Source of the DNA: Leptoclinus maculatus
Lineage: Eukaryota; Chordata; Actinopteri; Perciformes; Stichaeidae
NCBI GenBank assembly: GCA_032191485.1
Contig: JAVDOI010000040.1
Span: forward strand, 945,001 to 1,009,000
Reading direction: 5' to 3'
DNA length: 64,000 nucleotides
Position 1 is the first letter of the stretch; each line of letters starts with the position of its first letter. A program made the position numbers and the translations under genes. Below the pieces are notes generated by a model, which saw nothing but the letters and a program-made list of their open reading frames with translations, did not search any database and was not told the DNA's origin. Shown here one piece after another: positions 1-9,355 of this stretch.

Positions 1-316
1 TAAAAAGGGAAAAAAGAATCAATCAATATTTTCTTCTTTTTGGAATGGTAATCAATGAACTGGTTTAGGTTCGTTAATGTTTTGCGATTGACCTACTGAT
101 CGTATATTTTAGTTATTTTCAAGCCGGTTCCAACCCAAAAGGTCAGAGTTCTCTGTGAAGAAAAGTAAAGTTTAATTCACCATTTACCCTACTCTCTTGA
201 CCATTCAAAAAAGTGCTTCATTTTTTTAAATCGGGGTCCCTTTGAACATAAAATGAGATTTCTTAAACATGAACGTGTCCTAAATGTACTGTAAAAGACT
301 GCAATTTTTGACAGCT

Positions 317-322
317 TTTAAA
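317..322 (+). promoter_or_regulatory. TATA-like element upstream of 5S copy 1
   Basis: TTTAAA about 25-30 bp upstream of the 5S start. A TATA-like hexamer at this distance is common in fish 5S spacers and helps place pol III initiation. It is conserved at the same offset in the other 13 units. The assignment rests on position and composition only. Confidence 0.5.
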
Positions 323-346
323 GGAATATGTGTTGGAGACAAACTT

Positions 347-466
347 GCTTACGGCCGTACCTCTCTCATCGCGCCCGATCTCGTCTGATCTCGGAAGCTA
401 AGCAGAGTCGGGCCTGGTTAGTACTTGGATGGGAGACCGCCTGGGAATACCAGGTGCTGTAAGCCT
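347..466 (+). rRNA. RNA5S: 5S rRNA, copy 1 of 14
   Basis: 5S ribosomal RNA is the RNA polymerase III product that joins the large ribosomal subunit. The gene starts GCTTACGGCC and ends GCTGTAAGC before a T-run. The internal promoter is visible: an A-box region (AGCTAAGCAGAGTCG, with G60 changed to A against the usual vertebrate sequence) and a C-box region (TACTTGGATGGGAGACC, unchanged). Nucleotides 16-23 read TCTCTCAT in place of the usual ACCCTGAA-like sequence. C18U with G60A keeps a helix II pair, whereas A16U and G21C break pairs. This copy also has GGCCGTAC where the others have GGCCATAC. The 3' end is given to the first T after the last paired base, uncertain by 1-2 nt. Confidence 0.97.
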
Positions 467-469
467 TTT
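466..469 (+). terminator. Pol III T-run terminator of 5S copy 1
   Basis: A run of four T directly follows the last paired bases of the 5S gene, the minimal RNA polymerase III termination signal. It is present in copies 1, 2, 3, 5, 7, 8, 11, 12, 13 and 14 and absent in copies 4, 6, 9 and 10. Confidence 0.85.
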
Positions 470-922
470 CACTTCTCTCTCCATAAGGCAGAGGACACTG
501 CTGCTTTTTCACTTGAGAAATGTGTGAGAAAAAGGCAAGATTGAAGAAGAGATGCACACAAAGAGGTGGGTAACAGTAAAAAGGGAAAAAAGAATCAATC
601 AATATTTTCTTCTTTTTAGAATGGTAATCAATGAACTGGTTTAGGTTCGTTAATGTTTTGCGATTGACCTACTGATCGTATATTTTAGTTATTTTCAAGC
701 CGGTTCCAACCCAAAAGGTCAGAGTTCTCTGTGAAGAAAAGTAACGTTTAATTCGCCATTTACCCTACTCTCTTGACCATTCAAAGAACTGCTTCATTTT
801 TTAAAATCGGGGTCCCTTTGAACATAAAATGAGATTTCTTAAACATGAACGTGTCCTAAATGTACTGTAAAAGACTGCAATTTTTGACAGCTTTTAAAGG
901 AATATGTGTTGGGGACAAACTT
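467..922. other. 5S non-transcribed spacer (representative)
   Basis: About 456 bp between 5S copies 1 and 2, repeated in every unit. It holds A/T-rich sequence, a secondary T5 run about 45 bp after the gene and the TATA-like hexamer before the next gene. I see no second RNA gene, no simple-sequence tract of note and no transposon in it. The recurrent 65-78 codon reading frames on the - strand are not genes because they run through the 5S gene. Confidence 0.85.
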
Positions 923-1042
923 GCTTACGGCCATACCTCTCTCATCACGCCCGATCTCGTCTGATCTCGGAAGCTAAGCAGAGTCGGGCCTGGTTAGTAC
1001 TTGGATGGGAGACCGCCTGGGAATACCAGGTGCTGTAAGCCT
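923..1042 (+). rRNA. RNA5S: 5S rRNA, copy 2
   Basis: Differs from the majority copy at one base: CATCACGCC where most copies have CATCGCGCC (nt 25). Internal promoter and TTTT terminator are intact. Confidence 0.97.
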
Positions 1043-1498
1043 TTTCACTTCTCTCTCCATAAGGCAGAGGACACTGCTGCTTTTTCACTTGAGAAATGTG
1101 TGAGAAAAAGGCAAGATTGAAGAAGAGATGCACACAAAGAGGTGGGTAACAGTAAAAAGGGAAAAAATAATCAATCAATATTTTCTTCTTTTTGGAATGG
1201 TAATCAATGAACTGGTTTAGGTTCGTTAATGTTTTGCGATTGACCTACTGATCGTATATTTTAGTTATTTTCAAGCCGGTTTCAACCCAAAAGGTCAGAG
1301 TTCTCTGTGAAGAAAAGTAAAGTTTAATTCACCATTTAACCTACTCTCTTGACCATTCAAAGAACTGCTTCATTTTTTTAAATCGGGGTCCCTTTGAACA
1401 TAAAATGAGATTTCTTAAACATGAACGTGTCCTAAATGTACTGTAAAAGACTGCAATTTTTGACAGCTTTTAAAGGAATATGTGTTGTGGCCAAACTT

Positions 1499-1618
1499 GC
1501 TTACGGCCATACCTCTCTCATCGTGCCCGATCTCGTCTGATCTCGGAAGCTAAGCAGAGTCGGGCCTGGTTAGTACTTGGATGGGAGACCGCCTGGGAAT
1601 ACCAGGTGCTGTAAGCCT
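1499..1618 (+). rRNA. RNA5S: 5S rRNA, copy 3
   Basis: Has CATCGTGCC (nt 26 C to T) in place of CATCGCGCC. The upstream flank also differs (GTTGTGGCC for GTTGGAGAC), so this unit is slightly diverged just before the start. Terminator TTTT present. Confidence 0.97.
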
Positions 1619-2074
1619 TTTCACTTCTCTCTCCATAAGGCAGAGGACACTGCTGCTTTTTCACTTGAGAAATGTGGGAGAAAAAGGCAAGATTGAAGAA
1701 GAGATGCACACAAAGAGGTGGGTAACAGTAAAAAGGGAAAAAAGAATCAATCAATATTTTCTTCTTTTTGGAATGGTAATCAATGAACTGGTTTAGGTTC
1801 GTTAATGTTTTGCGATTGACCTACTGATCGTATATTTTAGTTATTTTCAAGCCGGTTCCAACCCAAAAGGTCGGAGTTCTCTGTGAAGAAAAGTAACGTT
1901 TAATTCGCCATTTACCCTACTCTCTTGACCATTCAAAGAACTGCTTAATTTTTTCAAATCGGGGTCCCTTTGAACATAAAATGAGATTTCTTAAACATGA
2001 ACGTGTCCTAAATGTACTGTAAAAGACTGCAATTTTTGACAGCTTTTAAAGGAATATGTGTTGGAGACAAACTT

Positions 2075-2194
2075 GCTTACGGCCATACCTCTCTCATCGC
2101 GCCCGATCTCGTCTGATCTCGGAAGCTAAGCAGAGTCGGGCCTGGTTAGTACTTGGATGGGAGACCGCCTGGGAATACCAGGTGCTGTAAGCTA
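2075..2194 (+). rRNA. RNA5S: 5S rRNA, copy 4 (terminator variant)
   Basis: Gene body matches the majority. The 3' flank reads GTAAGCTATTTC instead of GTAAGCCTTTTC, so only three consecutive T remain and the normal termination signal is lost. The next T5 lies about 40 nt further on. Confidence 0.95.
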
Positions 2195-2232
2195 TTTCAC
2201 TTCTCTCTCCATAAGGCAGAGTAAACTGCTGC

Positions 2233-2237
2233 TTTTT
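2233..2237 (+). terminator. Back-up T5 terminator behind 5S copy 4
   Basis: TTTTT in the context CTGCTTTTTCAC. In the four copies without the proximal TTTT this is the first run able to stop RNA polymerase III, which would give a precursor about 40 nt longer at its 3' end. Confidence 0.55.
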
Positions 2238-2650
2238 CACTTGAGAAATGTGTGAGAAAAAGGCAAGATTGAAGAAGAGATGCACACAAAGAGGTGGGTA
2301 ACAGTAAAAAGGGAAAAAAGAATCAATCAATATTTTCTTCTTTTTGGAATGGTAATCAATGAACTGGTTTAGGTTCGTTAATGTTTTGCGATTGACCTAC
2401 TGATCGAATATTTTAGTTATTTTCAAGCCGGTTCCAACCCAAAAGGTCAGAGTTCTCTGTGAAGAAAAGTAACGTTTAATTCGCCATTTACCCTACTCTC
2501 TTGACCATTCAAAGAACTACTTAATTTTTTCAAATCGGGGTCCCTTTGAACATAAAATTAGATTTCTTAAACATGAACGTGTCCTAAATGTACTGTAAAA
2601 GACTGCAATTTTTGACAGCTTTTAAAGGAATATGTGTTGGAGACAAACTT

Positions 2651-2770
2651 GCTTACGGCCATACCTCTCTCATCGCGCCCGATCTCGTCTGATCTCGGAA
2701 GCTAAGCAGAGTCGGGCCTGGTTAGTACTTGGATGGGAGACCGCCTGGGAATACCAGGTGCTGTAAGCCT
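2651..2770 (+). rRNA. RNA5S: 5S rRNA, copy 5
   Basis: Majority gene sequence with TTTT terminator. The spacer has the CTCTATTCC marker (one extra base) shared with copies 7 and 11. Confidence 0.97.
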
Positions 2771-3227
2771 TTTCACTTCTCTATTCCATAAGGCAGAGGA
2801 CACTGCTGCTTTTTCACTTGAGAAATGTGTGAGAAAAAGGCAAGATTGAAGAAGAGATGCACACAAAGAGGTGGGTAACAGTAAAAAGGGAAAAAAGAAT
2901 CAATCAATATTTTCTTCTTTTTGGAATGGTAATCAATGAACTGGTTTAGGTTCGTTAATGTTTTGCGATTGACCTACTGATCGTATATTTTAGTTATTTT
3001 CAAGCCGGTTCCAACCCAAAAGGTCAGAGTTCTCTGTGAAGAAAAGTAACGTTTAATTCGCCATTTACCCTACTCTCTTGACCATTCAAAGAACTGCTTA
3101 ATTTTTTCAAATCGGGGTCCCTTTGAACATAAAATGAGATTTCTTAAACATGAACGTGTCCTAAATGTACTGTAAAAGACTGCAATTTTTGACAGCTTTT
3201 AAAGGAATATGTGTTGGAGACAAACTT

Positions 3228-3347
3228 GCTTACGGCCATACCTCTCTCATCGCGCCCGATCTCGTCTGATCTCGGAAGCTAAGCAGAGTCGGGCCTGGTT
3301 AGTACTTGGATGGGAGACCGCCTGGGAATACCAGGTGCTGTAAGCTA
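3228..3347 (+). rRNA. RNA5S: 5S rRNA, copy 6 (terminator variant)
   Basis: Majority gene body with the GCTATTTC 3' flank that lacks TTTT. First member of the three-unit block 6-7-8 that recurs as 10-11-12. Confidence 0.95.
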
Positions 3348-3803
3348 TTTCACTTCTCTCTCCATAAGGCAGAGTAAACTGCTGCTTTTTCACTTGAGAA
3401 ATGTGTGAGAAAAAGGCAAGATTGAAGAAGAGATGCACACAAAGAGGTGGGTAACAGTAAAAAGGGAAAAAAGAATCAATCAATATTTTCTTCTTTTTGG
3501 AATGGTAATCAATGAACTGGTTTAGGTTCGTTAATGTTTTGCGATTGACCTACTGATCGAATATTTTAGTTATTTTCAAGCCGGTTCCAACCCAAAAGGT
3601 CAGAGTTCTCTGTGAAGAAAAGTAAAGTTTAATTCGCCATTTACCCTACTCTCTTGACCATTCAAAGAACTGCTTAATTTTTTCAAATCGGGGTCCCTTT
3701 GAACATAAAATTAGATTTCTTAAACATGAACGTGTCCTAAATGTACTGTAAAAGACTGCAATTTTTGACAGCTTTTAAAGGAATATGTGTTGGAGACAAA
3801 CTT

Positions 3804-3923
3804 GCTTACGGCCATACCTCTCTCATCGCGCCCGATCTCGTCTGATCTCGGAAGCTAAGCAGAGTCGGGCCTGGTTAGTACTTGGATGGGAGACCGCCTG
3901 GGAATACCAGGTGCTGTAAGCCT
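3804..3923 (+). rRNA. RNA5S: 5S rRNA, copy 7
   Basis: Majority gene body, TTTT present. The following spacer carries CTCTATTCC, AAGACGTGGG and AAAACAATC, the same combination as copy 11. Confidence 0.97.
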
Positions 3924-4378
3924 TTTCACTTCTCTATTCCATAAGGCAGAGGACACTGCTGCTTTTTCACTTGAGAAATGTGTGAGAAAAAGGCAAGATT
4001 GAAGAAGAGATGCACACAAAGACGTGGGTAACAGTAAAAAGGGAAAAAACAATCAATCAATATTTTCTTCTTTTTGGAATGGTAATCAATGAACTGGTTT
4101 AGGTTCGTTAATGTTTTGCGATTGACCTACTGATCGTATTTTAGTTATTTTCAAGCCTGTTCCAACCCAAAAGGTCAGAGTTCTCTGTGAAGAAAAGTAA
4201 AGTTTAATTCACCATTTACCCTACTCTCTTGACCATTCAAAGAAGTGCTTCATTTTTTTAAATCGGGGTCCCTTTGAACATAAAATGAGATTTCTTAAAC
4301 ATGAACGTGTCCTAAATGTACTGTAAAAGACTGCAATTTTTGACAGCTTTTAAAGGAATATGTGTTGGAGACAAACTT

Positions 4379-4498
4379 GCTTACGGCCATACCTCTCTCA
4401 TCGCGCCCGATCTTGTCTGATCTCGGAAGCTAAGCAGAGTCGGGCCTGGTTAGTACTTGGATGGGAGACCGCCTGGGAATACCAGGTGCTGTAAGCCT
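4379..4498 (+). rRNA. RNA5S: 5S rRNA, copy 8
   Basis: Has GATCTTGTCTG where most copies have GATCTCGTCTG, a C to T change shared only with copy 12. The downstream spacer has an expanded T-run in TTAATGTTTTTTTGCG. Confidence 0.97.
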
Positions 4499-4955
4499 TT
4501 TCACTTCTCTCTCCATAAGGCAGAGGACACTGCTGCTTTTTCACTTGAGAAATGTGTGAGAAAAAGGCAAGATTGAAGAAGAGATGCACACAAAGAGGTG
4601 GGTAACAGTAAAAAGGGAAAAAAGAATCAATCAATATTTTCTTCTTTTTGGAATGGTATTCAATGAACTGGTTTAGGTTCGTTAATGTTTTTTTGCGATT
4701 GACCTACTGATCGTATTTTAGTTATTTTCAAGCCTGTTCCAACCCAAAAGGTCAGAGTTCTCTGTGAAGAAAAGTAACGTTTAATTCACCATTTACCCTA
4801 CTCTCTTGACCATTCAAAGAAGTGCTTCATTTTTTTAAATCGGGGTCCCTTTGAACATAAAATGAGATTTCTTAAACATGAACGTGTCCTAAATGTACTG
4901 TAAAAGACTGCAATTTTTGACAGCTTTTAAAGGAATATGTGTTGGAGACAAACTT

Positions 4956-5075
4956 GCTTACGGCCATACCTCTCTCATCGCGCCCGATCTCGTCTGATCT
5001 CGGAAGCTAAGCAGAGTCGGGCCTGGTTAGTACTTGGATGGGAGACCGCCTGGGAATACCAGGTGCTGTAAGCTA
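4956..5075 (+). rRNA. RNA5S: 5S rRNA, copy 9 (terminator variant)
   Basis: Majority gene body with the GCTATTTC flank lacking TTTT. Confidence 0.95.
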
Positions 5076-5531
5076 TTTCACTTCTCTCTCCATAAGGCAG
5101 AGTAAACTGCTGCTTTTTCACTTGAGAAATGTGTGAGAAAAAGGCAAGATTGAAGAAGAGATGCACACAAAGAGGTGGGTAACAGTAAAAAGGGAAAAAA
5201 GAATCAATCAATATTTTCTTCTTTTTGGAATGGTAATCAATGAACTGGTTTAGGTTCGTTAATGTTTTGCGATTGACCTACTGATCGTATATTTTAGTTA
5301 TTTTCAAGCCGGTTCCAACCCAAAAGGTCAGAGTTCTCTGTGAAGAAAAGTAACGTTTAATTCGCCATTTACCCTACTCTCTTGACCATTCAAAGAACTG
5401 CTTAATTTTTTCAAATCGGGGTCCCTTTGAACATAAAATGAGATTTCTTAAACATGAACGTGTCCTAAATGTACTGTAAAAGACTGCAATTTTTGACAGC
5501 TTTTAAAGGAATATGTGTTGGAGACAAACTT

Positions 5532-5651
5532 GCTTACGGCCATACCTCTCTCATCGCGCCCGATCTCGTCTGATCTCGGAAGCTAAGCAGAGTCGGGCCT
5601 GGTTAGTACTTGGATGGGAGACCGCCTGGGAATACCAGGTGCTGTAAGCTA
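5532..5651 (+). rRNA. RNA5S: 5S rRNA, copy 10 (terminator variant)
   Basis: Majority gene body with the GCTATTTC flank lacking TTTT. Its spacer has the GATCGAATATT marker of copy 6, making it the first unit of the repeated three-unit block. Confidence 0.95.
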
Positions 5652-6107
5652 TTTCACTTCTCTCTCCATAAGGCAGAGTAAACTGCTGCTTTTTCACTTG
5701 AGAAATGTGTGAGAAAAAGGCAAGATTGAAGAAGAGATGCACACAAAGAGGTGGGTAACAGTAAAAAGGGAAAAAAGAATCAATCAATATTTTCTTCTTT
5801 TTGGAATGGTAATCAATGAACTGGTTTAGGTTCGTTAATGTTTTGCGATTGACCTACTGATCGAATATTTTAGTTATTTTCAAGCCGGTTCCAACCCAAA
5901 AGGTCAGAGTTCTCTGTGAAGAAAAGTAAAGTTTAATTCGCCATTTACCCTACTCTCTTGACCATTCAAAGAACTGCTTAATTTTTTCAAATCGGGGTCC
6001 CTTTGAACATAAAATTAGATTTCTTAAACATGAACGTGTCCTAAATGTACTGTAAAAGACTGCAATTTTTGACAGCTTTTAAAGGAATATGTGTTGGAGA
6101 CAAACTT

Positions 6108-6227
6108 GCTTACGGCCATACCTCTCTCATCGCGCCCGATCTCGTCTGATCTCGGAAGCTAAGCAGAGTCGGGCCTGGTTAGTACTTGGATGGGAGACCG
6201 CCTGGGAATACCAGGTGCTGTAAGCCT
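6108..6227 (+). rRNA. RNA5S: 5S rRNA, copy 11
   Basis: Majority gene body. The spacer markers match copy 7 in full. Confidence 0.97.
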
Positions 6228-6682
6228 TTTCACTTCTCTATTCCATAAGGCAGAGGACACTGCTGCTTTTTCACTTGAGAAATGTGTGAGAAAAAGGCAA
6301 GATTGAAGAAGAGATGCACACAAAGACGTGGGTAACAGTAAAAAGGGAAAAAACAATCAATCAATATTTTCTTCTTTTTGGAATGGTAATCAATGAACTG
6401 GTTTAGGTTCGTTAATGTTTTGCGATTGACCTACTGATCGTATTTTAGTTATTTTCAAGCCTGTTCCAACCCAAAAGGTCAGAGTTCTCTGTGAAGAAAA
6501 GTAAAGTTTAATTCACCATTTACCCTACTCTCTTGACCATTCAAAGAAGTGCTTCATTTTTTTAAATCGGGGTCCCTTTGAACATAAAATGAGATTTCTT
6601 AAACATGAACGTGTCCTAAATGTACTGTAAAAGACTGCAATTTTTGACAGCTTTTAAAGGAATATGTGTTGGAGACAAACTT

Positions 6683-6802
6683 GCTTACGGCCATACCTCT
6701 CTCATCGCGCCCGATCTTGTCTGATCTCGGAAGCTAAGCAGAGTCGGGCCTGGTTAGTACTTGGATGGGAGACCGCCTGGGAATACCAGGTGCTTTAAGC
6801 CT
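6683..6802 (+). rRNA. RNA5S: 5S rRNA, copy 12 (two substitutions)
   Basis: Shares GATCTTGTCTG with copy 8 and in addition has GGTGCTTTAAGCC for GGTGCTGTAAGCC. The G to T change removes the partner of C6 in helix I, the closing 5'/3' stem, so this copy may fold less stably. TTTT terminator present. Confidence 0.94.
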
Positions 6803-7258
6803 TTTCACTTCTCTCTCCATAAGGCAGAGGACACTGCTGCTTTTTCACTTGAGAAATGTGTGAGAAAAAGGCAAGATTGAAGAAGAGATGCACACAAAGA
6901 GGTGGGTAACAGTAAAAAGGGAAAAAAGAATCAATCAATATTTTCTTCTTTTTGGAATGGTAATCAATGAACTGGTTTAGGTTCGTTAATGTTTTGCGAT
7001 TGACCTACTGATCGTATATTTTAGTTATTTTCAAGCCGGTTCCAACCCAAAAGGTCAGAGTTCTCTGTGAAGAAAAGTAACGTTTAATTCGCCATTTACC
7101 CTACTCTCTTGACCATTCAAAGAACTGCTTCATTTTTTTAAATCGGGGTCCCTTTGAACATAAAATGAGATTTCTTAAACATGAACGTGTCCTAAATGTA
7201 CTGTAAAAGACTGCAATTTTTGACAGCTTTTAAAGGAATATGTGTTGGAGACAAACTT

Positions 7259-7378
7259 GCTTACGGCCATACCTCTCTCATCGCGCCCGATCTCGTCTGA
7301 TCTCGGAAGCTAAGCAGAGTCGGGCCTGGTTAGTACTTGGATGGGAGACCGCCTGGGAATACCAGGTGCTGTAAGCCT
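7259..7378 (+). rRNA. RNA5S: 5S rRNA, copy 13
   Basis: Majority gene body with TTTT. Its spacer has CTTCTATTTGG and TATATTTTTGTT, shared only with copy 14. Confidence 0.97.
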
Positions 7379-7834
7379 TTTCACTTCTCTCTCCATAAGG
7401 CAGAGGACACTGCTGCTTTTTCACTTGAGAAATGTGTGAGAAAAAGGCAAGATTGAAGAAGAGATGCACACAAAGAGGTGGGTAACAGTAAAAAGGGAAA
7501 AAAGAATCAATCAATATTTTCTTCTATTTGGAATGGTAATCAATGAACTGGTTTAGGTTCGTTAATGTTTTGCGATTGACCTACTGATCGTATATTTTTG
7601 TTATTTTCAAGCCGGTTCCAACCCAAAAGGTCAGAGTTCTCTGTGAAGAAAAGTAACGTTTAATTCGCCATTTACCCTACTCTCTTGACCATTCAAAGAA
7701 CTGCTTCATTTTTTTAAATCGGGGTCCCTTTGAACATAAAATGAGATTTCTTAAACATGAACGTGTCCTAAATGTACTGTAAAAGACTGCAATTTTTGAC
7801 AGCTTTTAAAGGAATATGTGTTGGAGACAAACTT

Positions 7835-7954
7835 GCTTACGGCCATACCTCTCTCATCGCGCCCGATCTCGTCTGATCTCGGAAGCTAAGCAGAGTCGGG
7901 CCTGGTTAGTACTTGGATGGGAGACCGCCTGGGAATACCAGGTGCTGTAAGCCT
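7835..7954 (+). rRNA. RNA5S: 5S rRNA, copy 14 (last)
   Basis: Majority gene body with TTTT. The spacer after it is the last piece of the array and ends at 8395. Confidence 0.97.
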
Positions 7955-8395
7955 TTTCACTTCTCTCTCCATAAGGCAGAGGACACTGCTGCTTTTTCAC
8001 TTGAGAAATGTGTGAGAAAAAGGCAAGATTGAAGAAGAGATGCACACAAAGAGGTGGGTAACAGTAAAAAGGGAAAAAAGAATCAATCAATATTTTCTTC
8101 TATTTGGAATGGTAATCAATGAACTGGTTTAGGTTCGTTAATGTTTTGCGATTGACCTACTGATCGTATATTTTTGTTATTTTCAAGCCGGTTCCAACCC
8201 AAAAGGTCAGAGTTCTCTGTGAAGAAAAGTAAAGTTTAATTCGCCATTTACCCTACTCTCTTGACCATTCAAAGAACTGCTTCATTTTTTTAAATCGGGG
8301 TCCCTTTGAACATAAAATGAGATTTCTTAAACATGAACGTGTCCTCTGTAAAAGACTGCAATTTTTGACAGCTTTTAAAGGAATACCGTATTTTC

Positions 8396-8706
8396 CGCAC
8401 TATAAGGCGCACTTGCTTTTAAGTGCGCCCTCTCGCTGCTCCAACCTTACTAGTGTTTATATGGGCAGAAACACACAATCCCCCGATTGATCTCAGCTGC
8501 GGCTCATTAAGCCTCTTCTCGGCACCCTTCCCTGAACCACTCCCCCCCCTGCAGTGAGCCCACACACGCCCCGCCGCCACAAACATTTTGACAGAGCGCC
8601 GTGTACCACACAAAATCGCTTCGAGGTCAGTAAACACAACCAGAATGAATCCATATATAAAGCGCTCCGGATTATAAGGCGCACTGTCGTTTTTTGAGAA
8701 AATGAA
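8396..8706. mobile_element. MITE-like DNA element remnant at array boundary
   Basis: Begins CCGTATTTTCCGCACTATAAGG directly after the 5S spacer and ends with CCGGATTATAAGGCGCACTG followed by GAGAAAATGAAAG. Both pieces are hallmarks of a short, abundant non-autonomous DNA element in fish genomes. The expected closing inverted terminus (complement of the left end) is missing: the sequence passes straight into snRNA-array sequence at AGTCAAAACG. The element is therefore truncated on the right, or the right end was lost when the arrays were joined. A 9-bp inverted repeat (GGCGCACTT/AAGTGCGCC) lies at 8406-8429. A 144-codon reading frame crossing this segment on the - strand is not gene-like. I am not sure of the superfamily. 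Confidence 0.6.
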
Positions 8707-8852
8707 AGTCAAAACGCTCATGGTAAGCCTAAATTGACGTGCCCTGTTCCAAATCTGAAGCCACACCCATTCCCATAATCCTGCCCACATCTTAAAGAGG
8801 GCAATATTCTCCATTGTACTATTTCCTCCCCTCCAATCAAAAGTACAAACCA

Positions 8853-8870
8853 CTTGATATTTTCTTCAAC
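8853..8870 (-). promoter_or_regulatory. Candidate 3' box of U1 copy 1
   Basis: On the gene strand GTTGAAGAAAATATCAAG begins 9 nt after the mature U1 3' end. It resembles the vertebrate snRNA 3' box GTTTN0-3AAARNNAGA that directs Integrator processing. Other copies read GTTGAAAAAAATATCAAG. Confidence 0.55.
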
Positions 8871-8878
8871 ATGACAAT

Positions 8879-9042
8879 CAGGGGAGAGCGCAAACGCAGT
8901 CCCCCACTACCAGAAATTATGCAGTCGAGATTCCCACATTTGGGGAATTCGCAGTGGTCAGCACAACCGGAGTGCAATGGCTGGGCCTCGCCCTGGGTGA
9001 ACCACCTTCTTGATCATGGTATCTCCCCTGCCAGGTAAGTAT
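8879..9042 (-). ncRNA. RNU1: U1 snRNA, copy 1 of 26
   Basis: U1 snRNA base-pairs with 5' splice sites as part of the U1 snRNP in the nucleus. The complement strand starts ATACTTACCTG, exactly the 5' splice-site recognition sequence, and ends CTCCCCTG, a length of 164 nt as in other vertebrates. Visible in order: stem-loop I with loop AUCAAGAAG (70K site, one change from human), stem-loop II with loop AUUGCACUCC (U1A site, intact), stem-loop III where a U-A pair of human has become A-U (GAAUUCCC/GGGAAUC), the Sm site AAUUUCUGG, and stem-loop IV. This copy has CGCAAACG for CGCGAACG, changing the stem-loop IV loop. A PSE-like element lies 50-62 bp upstream. It is the first U1 after the boundary with the 5S array. 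Confidence 0.97.
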
Positions 9043-9091
9043 GAGTTGGAAGAGACAGCGGCAGGGGCGGCATTCCCAGACATAGTACTCC

Positions 9092-9104
9092 GGATGACGG
9101 TTCC
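9092..9104 (-). promoter_or_regulatory. PSE-like element of U1 copy 1
   Basis: On the gene strand GGAACCGTCATCC at -50 to -62. The core ACCGTCA resembles the vertebrate PSE (CACCGTGAC-like) bound by SNAPc, at the expected distance. U2 and U5 have related cores at the same distance, and the block is unchanged in all U1 copies I compared. Confidence 0.65.
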
Positions 9105-9110
9105 CAGATG

Positions 9111-9132
9111 GCATAATCCCAGAGTGCAGTCC
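9111..9132 (+). promoter_or_regulatory. ZNF143/Staf-like motif upstream of U1
   Basis: AATCCCAGAGTGCAGTCC is close to the ZNF143 (Staf) site ACTCCCAGAATGCA. ZNF143 activates many vertebrate snRNA genes. The position (-69 to -90) is nearer to the start than a usual distal element. Two further TCCCAGA heptamers lie at 9074-9080 and 9102-9108. Confidence 0.45.
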
Positions 9133-9317
9133 TTTAGCATTAGCTTCCATTGGCAAGCTGTTTCTGCTTCTGAGAATGCAAACACAGCCCAGCAACCAAA
9201 CGAAAGCCTAAAACCTAAGCATGCTAACAATGGAAGAATCTTCGGAACACATTTCTCCCACAAAGAAGGGAAAATATCAGTGAGAACACACAATCACTTT
9301 AGGCACATCCAGAAGGC

Positions 9318-9326
9318 CACACCCAC
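9318..9326 (+). promoter_or_regulatory. CACCC box in the U1 distal region
   Basis: CACACCCAC at -276 to -284 from U1, 21 bp from the octamer. An Sp1/KLF-type site next to an octamer is the classical arrangement of a vertebrate snRNA distal sequence element. Confidence 0.5.
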
Positions 9327-9347
9327 TTATCTTGGCGAACCCGGGCA

Positions 9348-9355
9348 ATTTGCAT
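9348..9355 (-). promoter_or_regulatory. Octamer (ATGCAAAT) of the U1 distal element
   Basis: A perfect octamer on the gene strand, 306-313 bp upstream of U1. Oct-1 binding to an octamer is the main activator step at vertebrate snRNA distal elements, usually near -220. It is kept at the same offset in most units. U2 and U5 have no octamer of their own in their short upstream gaps. Confidence 0.65.

Larger units (their letters stand above)
1..8395 (+). repeat. Tandem 5S rDNA array, 14 complete units
   Basis: Head-to-tail units of 575-577 bp, each one 5S rRNA gene plus a spacer of about 456 bp. The window opens inside a spacer, so the array continues to the left. On the right the fifteenth spacer is cut off at 8395, about 30 bp before its 5S gene would begin, by a foreign element. 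That last spacer also lacks 7 bp (AAATGTA) just before the break. Units are very similar but carry linked variants that group them into sub-families, as expected for concerted evolution by unequal exchange. Confidence 0.97.

Noticed and set aside
366..8090. Recurrent 65-78 codon reading frames on the - strand in every 5S unit
   Set aside because: They run through the 5S gene and its spacer, their conservation is that of the repeat, and substitutions do not follow codon position.
8419..8853. 144-codon reading frame on the - strand
   Set aside because: It spans the MITE remnant and array sequence of different origin, with no recognisable domain.
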